Shown: positions 15,032-23,420, counted from the first letter of the stretch. The stretch is DNA of 35,942 nt from an uncultured Eubacteriales bacterium (GCA_902492005.1 CABUJV010000022.1:1-35942); one strand, 5' to 3'. The notes: a model not told the origin generated them from the letters alone. Numbers and translations are program-made.

Positions 15032-16516
15032 TTATTTGGCCCAGGTACGGCTGCGTTCTACAGCCCTGTGCCACTGTGCGAGAAGCCGAGCACGATTACT
15101 CTGCTCCATGGAGGGCTGGAAGGTGGTGTCATACTTCCAAAGCTGTGTGAGCTGATGGACATCCTTCCAGATGCCTACGGCGAGTCCGGCAAGGAATGCG
15201 GCGCCTAAGGCGGTAGTTTCCCGAATGGCCGGGCGGATCACCGGCATGTGCAGAATATCCGCCTGAAACTGCATCAGGAATTGGTCCCGGCTCGCGCCGC
15301 CGTCGGCCCGTATTTGGGTCAATGCCAGGCCCGTGTCCTTCTCCATGGCAACCGCCAGGTCAGCCACCTGGTAGGCAATGGACTCCTGGGCCGCCCGAAT
15401 GATGTGTTCACGCTTCGTGCCCCGCGTCAACCCCAGGATAGTCCCCCGTGCATACATGTCCCAGTAGGGGGCGCCCAAACCGGTAAAGGCCGGCACCAAA
15501 TAAATTCCGCCATTGTCCGATACCTTCTGTGCATAATACTCCGCATCTTGGCTGTCAGTGAAAAAGCGCATTTCATCTCTGAGCCACTGAATCACCGCGC
15601 CGCCCACAAATACGGATCCCTCCAATGCGTACTGCACTTTGCCGTTTAGGCCCACCGCAATGGTTGTCAGAAGGCCGTTGCGGCTCTCGCAGGGAGTCTC
15701 CCCCGTATTCATCAGCAAGAAACAGCCGGTTCCATAGGTGTTTTTCGTATCTCCCGGGGCAAAGCAGGTCTGGCCAAACAGCGCAGCCTGCTGGTCACCG
15801 GCGATGCCGGCAATGGGGACTCTGGCTCCCTGAATCTCGGTATAGCCGTACACTTCGCTGGAGGAGCAGACGCGCGGCATTATGATTCGAGGGATCCCCA
15901 ACGCTTGGAGCAAGGTGTCGTCCCAATCCAGCTTGTGAATGTCAAAAAGCATGGTGCGTGAGGCATTGGTCACATCCGTCACATGGACCGCGCCTCCCGT
16001 CAGCTTCCAGAGCAGCCAGGTATCCACCGTGCCGAAGAGCAGTTGCCCCCTCTGGGCTTTCTCCCGTGCGCCATCCACATGATCCAGGATCCACTTGATT
16101 TTGGTACCAGAAAAATAGGCGTCCGGTATCAGTCCCGTGGTATGTTTGATGTAGTCTTCCAGGCCCTGCTTCCTCAGGCCGTCCACAATATCGGCTGTGC
16201 GGCGGCACTGCCAGACGATGGCATTATAGACCGGCCGCCCAGTCTCCTTATCCCAGACCACAGTAGTCTCTCGCTGGTTTGTAATGCCGATGGCAGCGAT
16301 ATCGCCTCCGCTCACCCCTGTTTGGGCGATGACCTCCATCATCACCGCGTACTGGCTGGACCAGATCTGCATAGCGTTATGCTCCACCCAGCCCTCCTGG
16401 GGATACAGTTGTGCAAATTCTCTTTGTGAGACTCCCAATATATTCTGTTCACCGTCGAATAGAATGGCGCGTGAGCTGGTCGTCCCTTGGTCCAAAGCCA
16501 AAACATACTTGCCCAT
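15032..16516 (-). CDS. glpK: Glycerol kinase
   Basis: This 494-residue FGGY-family kinase phosphorylates glycerol to sn-glycerol 3-phosphate in the cytoplasm. The N-terminal phosphate loop DQGTTSSRA (residues 9-17), glycerol-contact motifs (NQRETTVVWD; GTVDTWLLWKL), the ATP-site stretch GIAGDQQAALFGQ and the C-terminal DGGASRDQFLMQFQAD are all present. The loop that carries the HPr-phosphorylated histidine in Enterococcus-type GlpK (YHF/YG region just before VPIAGxAGDQ) here reads GYTEIQGARVPIAG and has no histidine, so PTS activation by phosphorylation is unlikely. The start has AAGGAGGAACAAT upstream. It is the last gene of the operon, 11 bases after the DUF1667 gene. No glycerol channel gene is seen in the window. 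Confidence 0.97.
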   Translation of the reverse strand: MGKYVLALDQGTTSSRAILFDGEQNILGVSQREFAQLYPQEGWVEHNAMQIWSSQYAVMMEVIAQTGVSGGDIAAIGITNQRETTVVWDKETGRPVYNAIVWQCRRTADIVDGLRKQGLEDYIKHTTGLIPDAYFSGTKIKWILDHVDGAREKAQRGQLLFGTVDTWLLWKLTGGAVHVTDVTNASRTMLFDIHKLDWDDTLLQALGIPRIIMPRVCSSSEVYGYTEIQGARVPIAGIAGDQQAALFGQTCFAPGDTKNTYGTGCFLLMNTGETPCESRNGLLTTIAVGLNGKVQYALEGSVFVGGAVIQWLRDEMRFFTDSQDAEYYAQKVSDNGGIYLVPAFTGLGAPYWDMYARGTILGLTRGTKREHIIRAAQESIAYQVADLAVAMEKDTGLALTQIRADGGASRDQFLMQFQADILHMPVIRPAIRETTALGAAFLAGLAVGIWKDVHQLTQLWKYDTTFQPSMEQSNRARLLAQWHRAVERSRTWAK

Positions 16517-16527
16517 ATTGTTCCTCC

Positions 16528-16872
16528 TTACAAGTCACGGGTCACAACCAGATTTGCATCCGTGCCGCACATTTGCTGCAGCACCACCTGGCCGGTGTGG
16601 ACAGGCGCAGCAAGGTTCACGGCGGTCAGCACTTTCATCGCCTGCGGGAGCAGGCCCTTGGGGATGGGGCGGTCGGTCTTGACTGGACAGCGGGGATGGA
16701 GGGCTCCGGTAATGCGTACCGTGGAACAGAGTACACGGGTGGGGGCGGTCAGCTCTACTCGTCCGTATTCGGCGCCCCGGGGACAGCTGTTACCCGTCAC
16801 GGCGAAACGATTTTTCTCATCCACCTGCAGGCGGCAGCCCTTCGGGCAGATGATGCAGATCAGTGCTTTCAT
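16528..16872 (-). CDS. DUF1667 protein, glycerol-3-phosphate dehydrogenase associated
   Basis: This 114-residue protein starts MKALICIICPKGCRLQVD. The CIICPKGC motif (C6, C9 and C13) and a further CPRG cysteine near residue 30 look like ligands of an iron-sulfur cluster or another metal. DUF1667 proteins almost always sit between a GlpA-like and a GlpB-like FAD protein and glpK in Clostridia, as here, and are thought to form a third, electron-transferring subunit, in place of GlpC. The start overlaps the stop of the upstream FAD oxidoreductase by four bases (ATGA), and the gene ends 11 bases before glpK, so it is firmly in the operon. The role is from context. Confidence 0.88.
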   Translation of the reverse strand: MKALICIICPKGCRLQVDEKNRFAVTGNSCPRGAEYGRVELTAPTRVLCSTVRITGALHPRCPVKTDRPIPKGLLPQAMKVLTAVNLAAPVHTGQVVLQQMCGTDANLVVTRDL

Positions 16873-18125
16873 ATTTGTGCCTCCTCAATGGTAATGGTCA
16901 GGCGCCCGGAGACCTTCTCCAGCAGGCTCTTAGGCAGGACGATATGCTCCATTTCTCCGGGAGTCAGCCGTTCCCGCCGGAAAGAAGCGATGGAGATCGG
17001 GCCAGCGGCAAGCACGACCCGGCTTTGTCCATACACTCGATTCACTCGGAAAAATACGTTGCAGACCTTTTCCAGCCGGCCAGTACGGATGTGCTGGGGA
17101 ACCGTGTAGGTGATACCGTCGCCGCAGACCAACTCCAACACCTGGCCGTCTGGGCAGGGTCCCTCCTGTACGAAACGGGCGGCAGCCCGGCCAGCCCTCT
17201 GGCTTTCGGCTGTGACAAAGTCCACCAAGTCGTGGACGTGGGCCACATTACCGCAGGCGAACACGCCTGGAAGGGAGGTCTCCATGTTCTCAAAGACGAT
17301 GGCCCCACCCGTGCGGCGATCCATCGAGATCCCCGCCTGTCGGGACAGCTCATTCTCTGGAATCAAACCGACCGAGAGCAGCAATGTGTCACAGTCGAAG
17401 ACCCTTTCGGTGCCGAGGATCGGTTCACGGTTTTCATTCACCTGAGACACCACCACCTGCTCCACCCGGTCTTTGCCTCTGATATCGGTAACAGTATGGG
17501 AGAGGTAAAGCGGAATGTCATAGTCATTGAGGCACTGAACGATGTTACGGGTTAGACCGCTGGAGTACGGCATCAGCTCCACACAAGCCAAAACCTTGGC
17601 CCCTTCCAACGTCATGCGCCGGGCCATGATGAGGCCGATGTCGCCGCTGCCCAAAATGACCACTCGTCTTCCCGGGAGCCAGCCCTCAATATTTACATAC
17701 CGCTGGGCAGCGCCCGCGGTAAAAATACCGGCGGGCCGGGTTCCCGGGATCGAGATGGCCCCCCGGGTCCGCTCCCGGCAGCCCATGGCTAAAACGATGG
17801 CCCCTGCCTGTTCCACTCGATAACCGGTGGCCGGCCCGACCATATGTACCTGCCGGTCCGGCGTGATCGCCAATGCCATGGTGTCCAGCCGGACGTCCAC
17901 ACCCGTGTTCCGAAGCAGATGGGCAAAGCGGCCGGCATACTCGGGCCCGGTGAGTTCCTCTTTGAAATAGTGCAGCCCAAAGCCGTTGTGAATACATTGA
18001 TTGAGGATGCCCCCCAGTTCCTTATCCCGCTCCACGATGAGAATGCGCTCTAGGCCCTGCTCCCAGGCGGCATGGGCCGCAGCCAGACCGGCTGGTCCAC
18101 CGCCGATGACAATGAGGTCATACAT
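16869..18125 (-). CDS. FAD/NAD(P)-dependent oxidoreductase of the glycerol operon
   Basis: This 418-residue flavoprotein of the pyridine nucleotide-disulfide oxidoreductase fold has two Rossmann motifs. The FAD-binding GGGPAGLAAAHAAWEQG lies near residue 8, and a second nucleotide-binding motif, VVILGSGDIGLIMARRM, lies around 150-166. It fits the second flavoprotein of anaerobic glycerol-3-phosphate dehydrogenase clusters. It should pass electrons from the GlpA-like subunit to the quinone pool or to NAD. A C-terminal stretch after the FAD-binding ATG motif (VFACGNVAHVHD) lacks an extra redox domain. The ATG at 18125 (MYDLIVIGG) overlaps the upstream gene's end by 8 bases (ATGTATGA), with GGAGG upstream; the longer in-frame extension to 18227 would overlap that gene in full and is rejected. 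It overlaps the DUF1667 gene by 4 bases. Confidence 0.9.
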   Translation of the reverse strand: MYDLIVIGGGPAGLAAAHAAWEQGLERILIVERDKELGGILNQCIHNGFGLHYFKEELTGPEYAGRFAHLLRNTGVDVRLDTMALAITPDRQVHMVGPATGYRVEQAGAIVLAMGCRERTRGAISIPGTRPAGIFTAGAAQRYVNIEGWLPGRRVVILGSGDIGLIMARRMTLEGAKVLACVELMPYSSGLTRNIVQCLNDYDIPLYLSHTVTDIRGKDRVEQVVVSQVNENREPILGTERVFDCDTLLLSVGLIPENELSRQAGISMDRRTGGAIVFENMETSLPGVFACGNVAHVHDLVDFVTAESQRAGRAAARFVQEGPCPDGQVLELVCGDGITYTVPQHIRTGRLEKVCNVFFRVNRVYGQSRVVLAAGPISIASFRRERLTPGEMEHIVLPKSLLEKVSGRLTITIEEAQI

Positions 18126-19554
18126 ATTCGTTTCCTCCCTTGGTCTCCCGGGCCAGCATCCAGGCCCCTGAGCCGTCTTGTACGATACAATCCGGAGCGC
18201 AGCCCCACTCCCGCGCCAAAATCTCAACCACCTTGGGCCCGCAGAAGCCGCCTTGGCAGCGGCCCATCCCCGCGTTTACCCGGCGCTTGACCCCATCCAC
18301 TGAGCGGGGGGGAATAGGAGCGCGCAGAGCGTCCAGAATCTCGCCCTCGGTGATCGTTTCACACCGGCAAATAACACGGCCATAGGCCGGCTGGCTGGCA
18401 ACGAGCCGAGCCTTTTCCGCGGCGGAGAGGCATTGGAAACGCACCCGGCGGCGCCGGCAGGTAAAGCTCCCTTTTTTCTCCAGGGCAACTCCAGCATGAG
18501 TCAGCAGTTCAACCGCATATTCCGCGATGGCCGGCGCGGCAGACAGGCCAGGGGAGCAGACCCCGGCTAGATCCATAAACTGGTGGGCGGCAATCTCCAG
18601 CACGAAATCTCCGGTGTCTGAATTGGCGCGCAGACCGGCAAAGCTGCGGATCGAATCCCGAAAATGGATGTCAGGCACCGACTTGACCGCAGTCTGGCGG
18701 ACGAGGGCCAGTCCAGCCGCTGTAGTAGACAGGTCACCTGCTCGAGCAGGTTCGGCATTCGGCCCCACAATCAGATTGCCGTGGACGGTGGGCGCGACCA
18801 AAACGCCCTTGCCATTGCGGTCAGGACATTGGAAGATGATCCGGCTTACCCGCCGGCCTTCACTTTTGTCCAGCAAATGGTATTGTCCCTTTGATGGGTG
18901 GATGGTGAAGGTGGGAGGAGCCGCCATACAGTGCACTTGACCGGCATCTACGCCGGCGGCATTCATGACCCATCTCGACGGATAGTCGCCGCAGTTCGTA
19001 TGGACCATCCAACCGTCAGCCGTTGGGGTCAGTCCGGTAACAGCGGTATTCAAATGGAGCTGGACCCCGTTGACGACGGCGGTTTCTGCCAAGGCCAGAC
19101 AGTACTCCCAAGGAGAGCAGATAGCAGCACTGGGGGCATAGAGAGCGGCGATGACGGCATCGGACACACTGGGCTCCAGTGTTTTGACCTTCCCTCTTCC
19201 AAGCAGGGCCAGCCCTTCTACGCCGTTGGCGATCCCCCGGTGGTACAGATTTTCCAAAACAGGGATGTCCTCTTTCGAGAGGGCTAGGACCAAAGAACCA
19301 CAACGCTGGTAGGGCACGTCCAGCGCTGGGCATAGTTCCTGAGCCCGGGCGGCACCTCGGACATTGAGTTTTGCCATCAGGGTGCCCGGCATCGGGTCAT
19401 ACCCGGCATGGATGATAGCCGAGTTTGCCTTGGTCGTGCCCATCGCAATGTCATTTTCGCGCTCCAGAACACCCACATTTAATTGATATTTGGATAATTC
19501 AAACGCCGTGGCCGCTCCTACGATTCCGCATCCTATAATGAGAACGTCATACAT
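18118..19554 (-). CDS. FAD-dependent glycerol-3-phosphate dehydrogenase (GlpA-like)
   Basis: This 478-residue flavoprotein should oxidise glycerol 3-phosphate to dihydroxyacetone phosphate. The FAD motif IIGCGIVGAATAFELS is at the very start, followed by the DAO-type pattern TKANSAIIHAGYD near residue 45. A C-terminal BFD-like [2Fe-2S] domain (about 390-445) has CRCETITEGEI and GRCQGGFC, giving four cysteines. This domain is typical of the anaerobic GlpA subunit. The ATG at 19554 has GAGGGAGG upstream; the earlier in-frame ATG at 19632 lies in the attenuator stem and is rejected. A large terminator-like hairpin precedes the gene, which is expected where GlpP controls expression. It is the first enzyme gene after the regulator pair. 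Confidence 0.92.
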   Translation of the reverse strand: MYDVLIIGCGIVGAATAFELSKYQLNVGVLERENDIAMGTTKANSAIIHAGYDPMPGTLMAKLNVRGAARAQELCPALDVPYQRCGSLVLALSKEDIPVLENLYHRGIANGVEGLALLGRGKVKTLEPSVSDAVIAALYAPSAAICSPWEYCLALAETAVVNGVQLHLNTAVTGLTPTADGWMVHTNCGDYPSRWVMNAAGVDAGQVHCMAAPPTFTIHPSKGQYHLLDKSEGRRVSRIIFQCPDRNGKGVLVAPTVHGNLIVGPNAEPARAGDLSTTAAGLALVRQTAVKSVPDIHFRDSIRSFAGLRANSDTGDFVLEIAAHQFMDLAGVCSPGLSAAPAIAEYAVELLTHAGVALEKKGSFTCRRRRVRFQCLSAAEKARLVASQPAYGRVICRCETITEGEILDALRAPIPPRSVDGVKRRVNAGMGRCQGGFCGPKVVEILAREWGCAPDCIVQDGSGAWMLARETKGGNEYV

Positions 19555-19579
19555 AACTAAACCTCCCTCAAACAATAAA

Positions 19580-19629
19580 AAGAGTGAAGCAAAGCAAGGC
19601 CCCACGGGGTCCTGTTTTGTTTCACTCTT
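19580..19629 (-). promoter_or_regulatory. GlpP-type attenuator/terminator before the glycerol-3-phosphate dehydrogenase gene
   Basis: This is a 50-base imperfect inverted repeat. On the minus strand AAGAGTGAA opens the stem and TTCACTCTT closes it, with CAAAACAGGACCCC pairing across a short loop (a few mismatches), followed by TTTTATT. It lies between glpP (ends at 19659) and the dehydrogenase start codon (19554). GlpP of Bacillus stops termination at such leader hairpins when glycerol 3-phosphate is bound. Here the target lies directly after its own regulator gene. The assignment is by position and shape. Confidence 0.8.
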
Positions 19630-19658
19630 CATCTCTGAAACATCAGATTAACTTTTCG

Positions 19659-20225
19659 TTACATGCTCCACACCTGAGAGTCGGTGGAGGAAACGGCTAC
19701 TGCGCCGGCGGAAAGGGCAGCTATCACAGCGTCCTTGTCGGTAATAAGTCCGCCGGTAATTACCGGGCAGTGGGCCCGCCGGGCCAGCTGCCCAATGACC
19801 TGGGGCATCAGCCCCGGAAGAACCTCAATCAAATCAGGGGCATCCTGCTTTAAATGGCGCGAGATATTCTCCAATGCCATAGAATCCAACAGGAAAAACC
19901 GCTGCACCGCAAGCAGACCCAATGCTTTTGCACGGCGAATCAAGGAGGGTTTCGTCGTGAGGATGCCGTCTGCCCCAGTGTCAAGAATAAAATCTACCGC
20001 GACAGGGCTGGAGGAAAGGCCGTCGATCAGATCCAGATGGACAAAAACCACTTTGCCCGCCTGATGCACCTGGGACACAATTGGGCCGATGTGCATTAAA
20101 TCTCCATAGAGGAGAAAAAGGACCTGGGCCCGGCTCTCCATGGCCACAGCCAATCCGGGCGCATCCTTCACGGAAGCCACAACAGGGGCATCCTCCAAGT
20201 GTTCCAACAGACGCCGGACATCCAT
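19659..20225 (-). CDS. glpP: Glycerol-3-phosphate responsive antiterminator
   Basis: This 188-residue protein binds RNA. In Bacillus, GlpP with glycerol 3-phosphate prevents termination in the leaders of glpD and glpFK. The sequence has the family's TIM-barrel-like pattern: VVASVKD, QVLFLLYGDL, VFVHLDLIDGLS, GADGILTTKPSLI, DLIEVLPGLMPQVI and PVITGGLI. The GGLI/DK segment is the typical phosphate-binding end. The length is normal. GGGAGGG lies six bases before the ATG. It lies 26 bases after the IclR gene and directly before the attenuator hairpin and the dehydrogenase gene, so it probably controls its own downstream operon. Confidence 0.93.
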   Translation of the reverse strand: MDVRRLLEHLEDAPVVASVKDAPGLAVAMESRAQVLFLLYGDLMHIGPIVSQVHQAGKVVFVHLDLIDGLSSSPVAVDFILDTGADGILTTKPSLIRRAKALGLLAVQRFFLLDSMALENISRHLKQDAPDLIEVLPGLMPQVIGQLARRAHCPVITGGLITDKDAVIAALSAGAVAVSSTDSQVWSM

Positions 20226-20251
20226 CCAATCCCTCCCATATCATCCCGGGC

Positions 20252-21022
20252 TTATATGCCTCCACAGAGCTCCTGCTGCAGCTTGGCGGCAGCACGTAAG
20301 ACCGGGCCGGCGGCCGTATCAAAATCAGGCATACGGGTCTTAGGAGCCGAGATGCCGATGGCACATAAAACATGCTTTTGGGCGTCGGTCACCGGGGCAG
20401 CCACACAACGCACACCAAGAAAATGCTCTTCATCGTCCTTGGCATAGCCACAGGCACGGGCCAAGGTCAGTTCCTCTCGCAGCCCTTCAGGGGTACAGAT
20501 ACTATGCTCTGTGTGAGGAGCAAAGTGAATCTGTGCAATCAGCTCCTCCAGTCGGTTCTCAGGCAATCGGAACAAAAGCGCCTTTCCCACTGAGGTGACC
20601 TGTGCTTCAACGGAAACATCCAAATTTGTCATAACCGCCAAAGACTGAGGGGACTCAACTTTATCCAGAAACCGGATAAACACCCCATCCCGAACCGCCA
20701 GATGTGCGGTTTCTCCTGTCTCGCGGGCCAGTTCCGTCAAAATTGGCCTGGCCAAATGAAGAATCTGCCCATACATATCGTTGGCATTGCATAGCCAAAT
20801 CAAACGGGTGCCTGGAAAATAACCCTTAGAGGACGGATCTTGGAATAGATAGCCGCAGGAGCAGAGGGTGTTTAGAATCTGAAATACCGTATTGCGATTG
20901 ATTCCCACTTCCCGGCTGGTATCCGCCAGGGAAATACCCGTGGAATGCGAAGTAACACACTCCAGCACGGACAGAGCTTTGCGCACAGATTGGATTTCTC
21001 TGCGGCTGTTGGCCGATTCCAT
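20252..21022 (-). CDS. IclR-family transcriptional regulator
   Basis: This 256-residue regulator has an N-terminal winged helix (about 12-75, with ISLADTSREVGINRNTVFQI as helix-turn-helix) and an IclR effector-binding domain (about 80-250, with SVGKALLFRLPE and ACGYAKDDEEHFLGVRCVAAPV). IclR proteins usually bind a small carbon-compound ligand and repress or activate a nearby operon. It opens the leftward glycerol operon and diverges from the ThDP enzyme gene, sharing a 230-base control region. It is therefore the likely switch for both sides. Its inducer is unknown. The start has GGAGGGGA upstream and a strong promoter further out. Confidence 0.92.
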   Translation of the reverse strand: MESANSRREIQSVRKALSVLECVTSHSTGISLADTSREVGINRNTVFQILNTLCSCGYLFQDPSSKGYFPGTRLIWLCNANDMYGQILHLARPILTELARETGETAHLAVRDGVFIRFLDKVESPQSLAVMTNLDVSVEAQVTSVGKALLFRLPENRLEELIAQIHFAPHTEHSICTPEGLREELTLARACGYAKDDEEHFLGVRCVAAPVTDAQKHVLCAIGISAPKTRMPDFDTAAGPVLRAAAKLQQELCGGI

Positions 21023-21064
21023 AGCGTCTCCCCTCCACCTGTTAAAGCCCGGGAAATTGAAGAA

Positions 21065-21093
21065 ATTGTATCACGGGTCATATCCGCTGTCAA
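21065..21093 (-). promoter_or_regulatory. Promoter of the iclR-glpP-glycerol operon
   Basis: On the minus strand a perfect TTGACA (21088-21093), a 17-base spacer with TG before the -10, and TACAAT (21065-21070). The IclR start codon is 43 bases downstream. Confidence 0.8.
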
Positions 21094-21155
21094 GAGTTGC
21101 AAAAGCAGGGTGACAAACGAAACACACAAAAAATAATCTTTAAGTGAGATTTGCA

Positions 21156-21184
21156 TTGACATTGTCCACAAAGCCTGATAATAT
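21156..21184 (+). promoter_or_regulatory. Promoter of the rightward sugar operon
   Basis: A perfect TTGACA (21156-21161), a 17-base spacer and TAATAT (21179-21184) with an extended TGA before it. It is about 70 bases upstream of the ThDP enzyme start. Confidence 0.75.
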
Positions 21185-21213
21185 GTATTTGCCGATAATA
21201 AATATATATAATA

Positions 21214-21234
21214 ATTTGTTTGTTATTAACAAAT
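21214..21234. promoter_or_regulatory. Candidate operator palindrome
   Basis: ATTTGTT and AACAAAT arms with a 7-base spacer; a second overlapping palindrome, TTTGTTA-T-TAACAAA, lies at 21219-21233. It sits just after the -10 of the rightward promoter and 18 bases before the first start codon, a position suited to a repressor. IclR binding is a guess. Confidence 0.45.
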
Positions 21235-21252
21235 AAAGCGAGGGGGAGTACC

Positions 21253-23013
21253 ATGCCACACACGAGGAAGATGAAGGGCGCTGAAGCGCTCATCCGGGCC
21301 TTAGAAGAAGAGGGGGTAGAATACATTTTCGGGATTCCGGGGCATGCCAACATGCAGTTTTTAGACGCCATCCACAAAGGCTCCAGCATCAAATTTATGC
21401 TGACCCGCCATGAACAGGGGGCCGTACATATTGCTGACGGCTATGCCCGTGTATCGGGAAAAACCGGTGTCTGCATGTCTTCTGTTGGCGCCGGTGCGGC
21501 CAACATGCTTATGGGGATTGGTGTAGCCAGCGGTGGATCTAGTCCTGTTTTGGCCATTAACGGTGGAATTATCGGCTCCATGTATGGCAAGGGACAGCTG
21601 CAGGCCACAGAGCGGCCTGAGGGAAAGAGCGACCAGTCCTATGTGCAGGTCCTCCAGCCCCTGGTAAAGAAAGCCTGGGTCGTAGAGCGGCCTGAACTGA
21701 TCCCGGACGCGGTCCATCGGGCGGTACGGGTGGCGCACTCCGGCCGCCCTGGCCCTGTCGCCATGGAGGTTGCTTGGGATATTCAGTCTCAGGTTTGTGA
21801 CTATCCTGATACCAGTGATTGGAAGAGAGAATATGCCAAGCGCATCCGGGCGGGTGCGGAAGAGACTCGTCAGGCGGCAAAGCTGCTGGCTTCCGCCAAG
21901 TGCCCCGTCATCCTGGCTGGAAACGGCGCCGTCCTATCTGGCGCGGAGCCGGAAGTATTGCGGCTGGCAGAGACACTGGGTGCGCCCGTGGCAACTAGTT
22001 ACATGAGCAAGGGGATCATTCCCGGCAGTCACCCTCTGTCTGCCGGTATGGTCGGCTGGCTGGGCCATCCCGCCGCGCATGAGCTGCTGCGGGAACATGC
22101 AGACGTGGTGCTGGCGGTAGGCTTCCGTTTTTCAGACGAGTCTACCAGCTTCTGGACGGAGGGCCTGCCCTTTGTGCCAGAGAACAAATTCATCCAGATT
22201 GATCTGGTCCCCGAAGAGATCGGGCGAAATTACCCTGTGGAAGTGGGCCTGGTGGGAGATGCCAAGGCGGTGCTGGGCGATATTCTGGATTGCCTGGAGA
22301 CGCTGCCGCCCAGAGAGGGCCGTGAACAGGCGGCTCCCAGGCTGGCTGAAGCCATTGCCCGGCATGAGGCTATGCTGGAACTGCCCCAGGGGGTAACATC
22401 TCCCGTGGAGCCCTTCCAGATCGCCGAAGCCATCCGCAAGGTGCTCCCCGAGAATGGAATTCTGGTCACCGATACCGGCAACCATTCGCAATACTTTGCT
22501 CCCTACTTCAAGGTCAACGGCCGGCGCAGACTGATTTGTCCCGGCTCCTGGACGCCCATGGGTTTTTCTCCCGCGGCGGTCATCGGCGCAAAGCTGGCCG
22601 AACCGGAGACTCCCTGCATGGCTGTGGTCGGCGACGGCGGCTTCTACATGATGTGCCAAGAGGTCATCACCGCAGTGGACTTTGAAACGCCCGTAGTGTG
22701 GGTGGTCTTCAACAACCGGACCCTCAATGCCATCCGCCTGGGTCAGATCTCCGACTACAACAACAATATCATTGGCACAGAGTTCAAAAGCGCTGCCAAT
22801 TTTGCCGACATGGCCAAGAGCTTCGGCGCCGAGGGAGTGCGGGTGGAATCGTCTGATCAGTTGGAGGAGGCGCTGACCTTCGCCCTGAACTGCGGCCGCC
22901 CCTGCGTCGTGGATGTCGTCACACAGACGGATCCCATCCTTCCCCAAGGCGCCGGCGACTTCCTGACTCCCGGTCAGCACATCCCCACGCCCATGCCGCG
23001 CAGTCATCAATAA
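21253..23013 (+). CDS. Thiamine-diphosphate enzyme, acetolactate-synthase superfamily
   Basis: This 586-residue cytoplasmic enzyme is of the three-domain ThDP family (pyrimidine-binding, central, pyrophosphate-binding). The catalytic glutamate is E54 in TRHEQGAVHIADGYAR. The pyrophosphate/Mg motif begins GDGGF at G460 and ends at N487-N488, giving the usual spacing. Family members make or split C-C bonds of 2-oxo acids or aldehydes (acetolactate synthase, glyoxylate carboligase, sulfoacetaldehyde acetyltransferase and others). No small regulatory subunit of acetolactate synthase is adjacent, and the context is catabolic, so branched-chain amino acid synthesis is unlikely. The substrate cannot be told. 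The start at 21253 has GAGGGGGAG upstream; an in-frame ATG at 21220 lies inside the operator. It is the first gene of the rightward operon. Confidence 0.88.
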   Translation: MPHTRKMKGAEALIRALEEEGVEYIFGIPGHANMQFLDAIHKGSSIKFMLTRHEQGAVHIADGYARVSGKTGVCMSSVGAGAANMLMGIGVASGGSSPVLAINGGIIGSMYGKGQLQATERPEGKSDQSYVQVLQPLVKKAWVVERPELIPDAVHRAVRVAHSGRPGPVAMEVAWDIQSQVCDYPDTSDWKREYAKRIRAGAEETRQAAKLLASAKCPVILAGNGAVLSGAEPEVLRLAETLGAPVATSYMSKGIIPGSHPLSAGMVGWLGHPAAHELLREHADVVLAVGFRFSDESTSFWTEGLPFVPENKFIQIDLVPEEIGRNYPVEVGLVGDAKAVLGDILDCLETLPPREGREQAAPRLAEAIARHEAMLELPQGVTSPVEPFQIAEAIRKVLPENGILVTDTGNHSQYFAPYFKVNGRRRLICPGSWTPMGFSPAAVIGAKLAEPETPCMAVVGDGGFYMMCQEVITAVDFETPVVWVVFNNRTLNAIRLGQISDYNNNIIGTEFKSAANFADMAKSFGAEGVRVESSDQLEEALTFALNCGRPCVVDVVTQTDPILPQGAGDFLTPGQHIPTPMPRSHQ

Positions 23014-23041
23014 AAAAACAAAAACATTGGAGGAATCAACT

Positions 23042-23401
23042 ATGGTAGTTAAGTATGATACGCTGTCCGTGCTGAACCTTCCCGGCCGCGATCTGCGTCT
23101 GGCCATCGACCCGAAGAAAAACGGACAAGGCAAGATCACGGTCATCGTCACGGAAATTCCCAAGGGCAGCGAACTGCCCATCCACGCGCACGCCGACGGA
23201 GAAGAGATCATGTATTTCATTGCCGGACATGCGGAGACTGTGTGTGATGACGAAAGCATCGCCGTGGAGCCCGGCGATATCTTCGACGTCCAGCCCGGCA
23301 GCGTCCACACTGTGCGCAATATCGGCGAGGAGACGGTGCGCATGTTCTGCGTGTTCAATCCCCCCATCGACACTTCCAATTTCTACGCGCAGGCAAAATA
23401 A
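23042..23401 (+). CDS. Cupin-domain protein
   Basis: This 119-residue single-domain cupin has both classic motifs. Motif 1, with metal ligands H48, H50 and E54/E55 (PIHAHADGEEIMYFIAG), is followed by motif 2 with H89 (GDIFDVQPGSVHTVRN). A metal-binding beta-barrel is certain; enzyme or sensor activity is not. Small cupins in sugar clusters often act as isomerases, mutarotase-like or dioxygenase-like helpers. GGAGG lies seven bases before the ATG; the TTG at 23027 that would extend the frame is inside that site. It lies 28 bases after the ThDP gene and 19 bases before the transketolase genes. Confidence 0.85.
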   Translation: MVVKYDTLSVLNLPGRDLRLAIDPKKNGQGKITVIVTEIPKGSELPIHAHADGEEIMYFIAGHAETVCDDESIAVEPGDIFDVQPGSVHTVRNIGEETVRMFCVFNPPIDTSNFYAQAK

Positions 23402-23420
23402 CAAAACCGAGGTGACTACC

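Noticed and set aside
21253..23013. Reading the ThDP enzyme as biosynthetic acetolactate synthase IlvB
   Set aside because: No small subunit or other ilv/leu gene is nearby and the genes around it are for sugar breakdown; superfamily motifs alone do not fix the substrate.
22132..23379. 415-codon minus-strand ORF
   Set aside because: Shadow of the ThDP enzyme and cupin genes; both are conserved on the plus strand.
23220..23420. N-terminal extension of the transketolase N subunit
   Set aside because: It would overlap the cupin gene in another frame; the GTG at 23421 has its own ribosome binding site and fits the family start.
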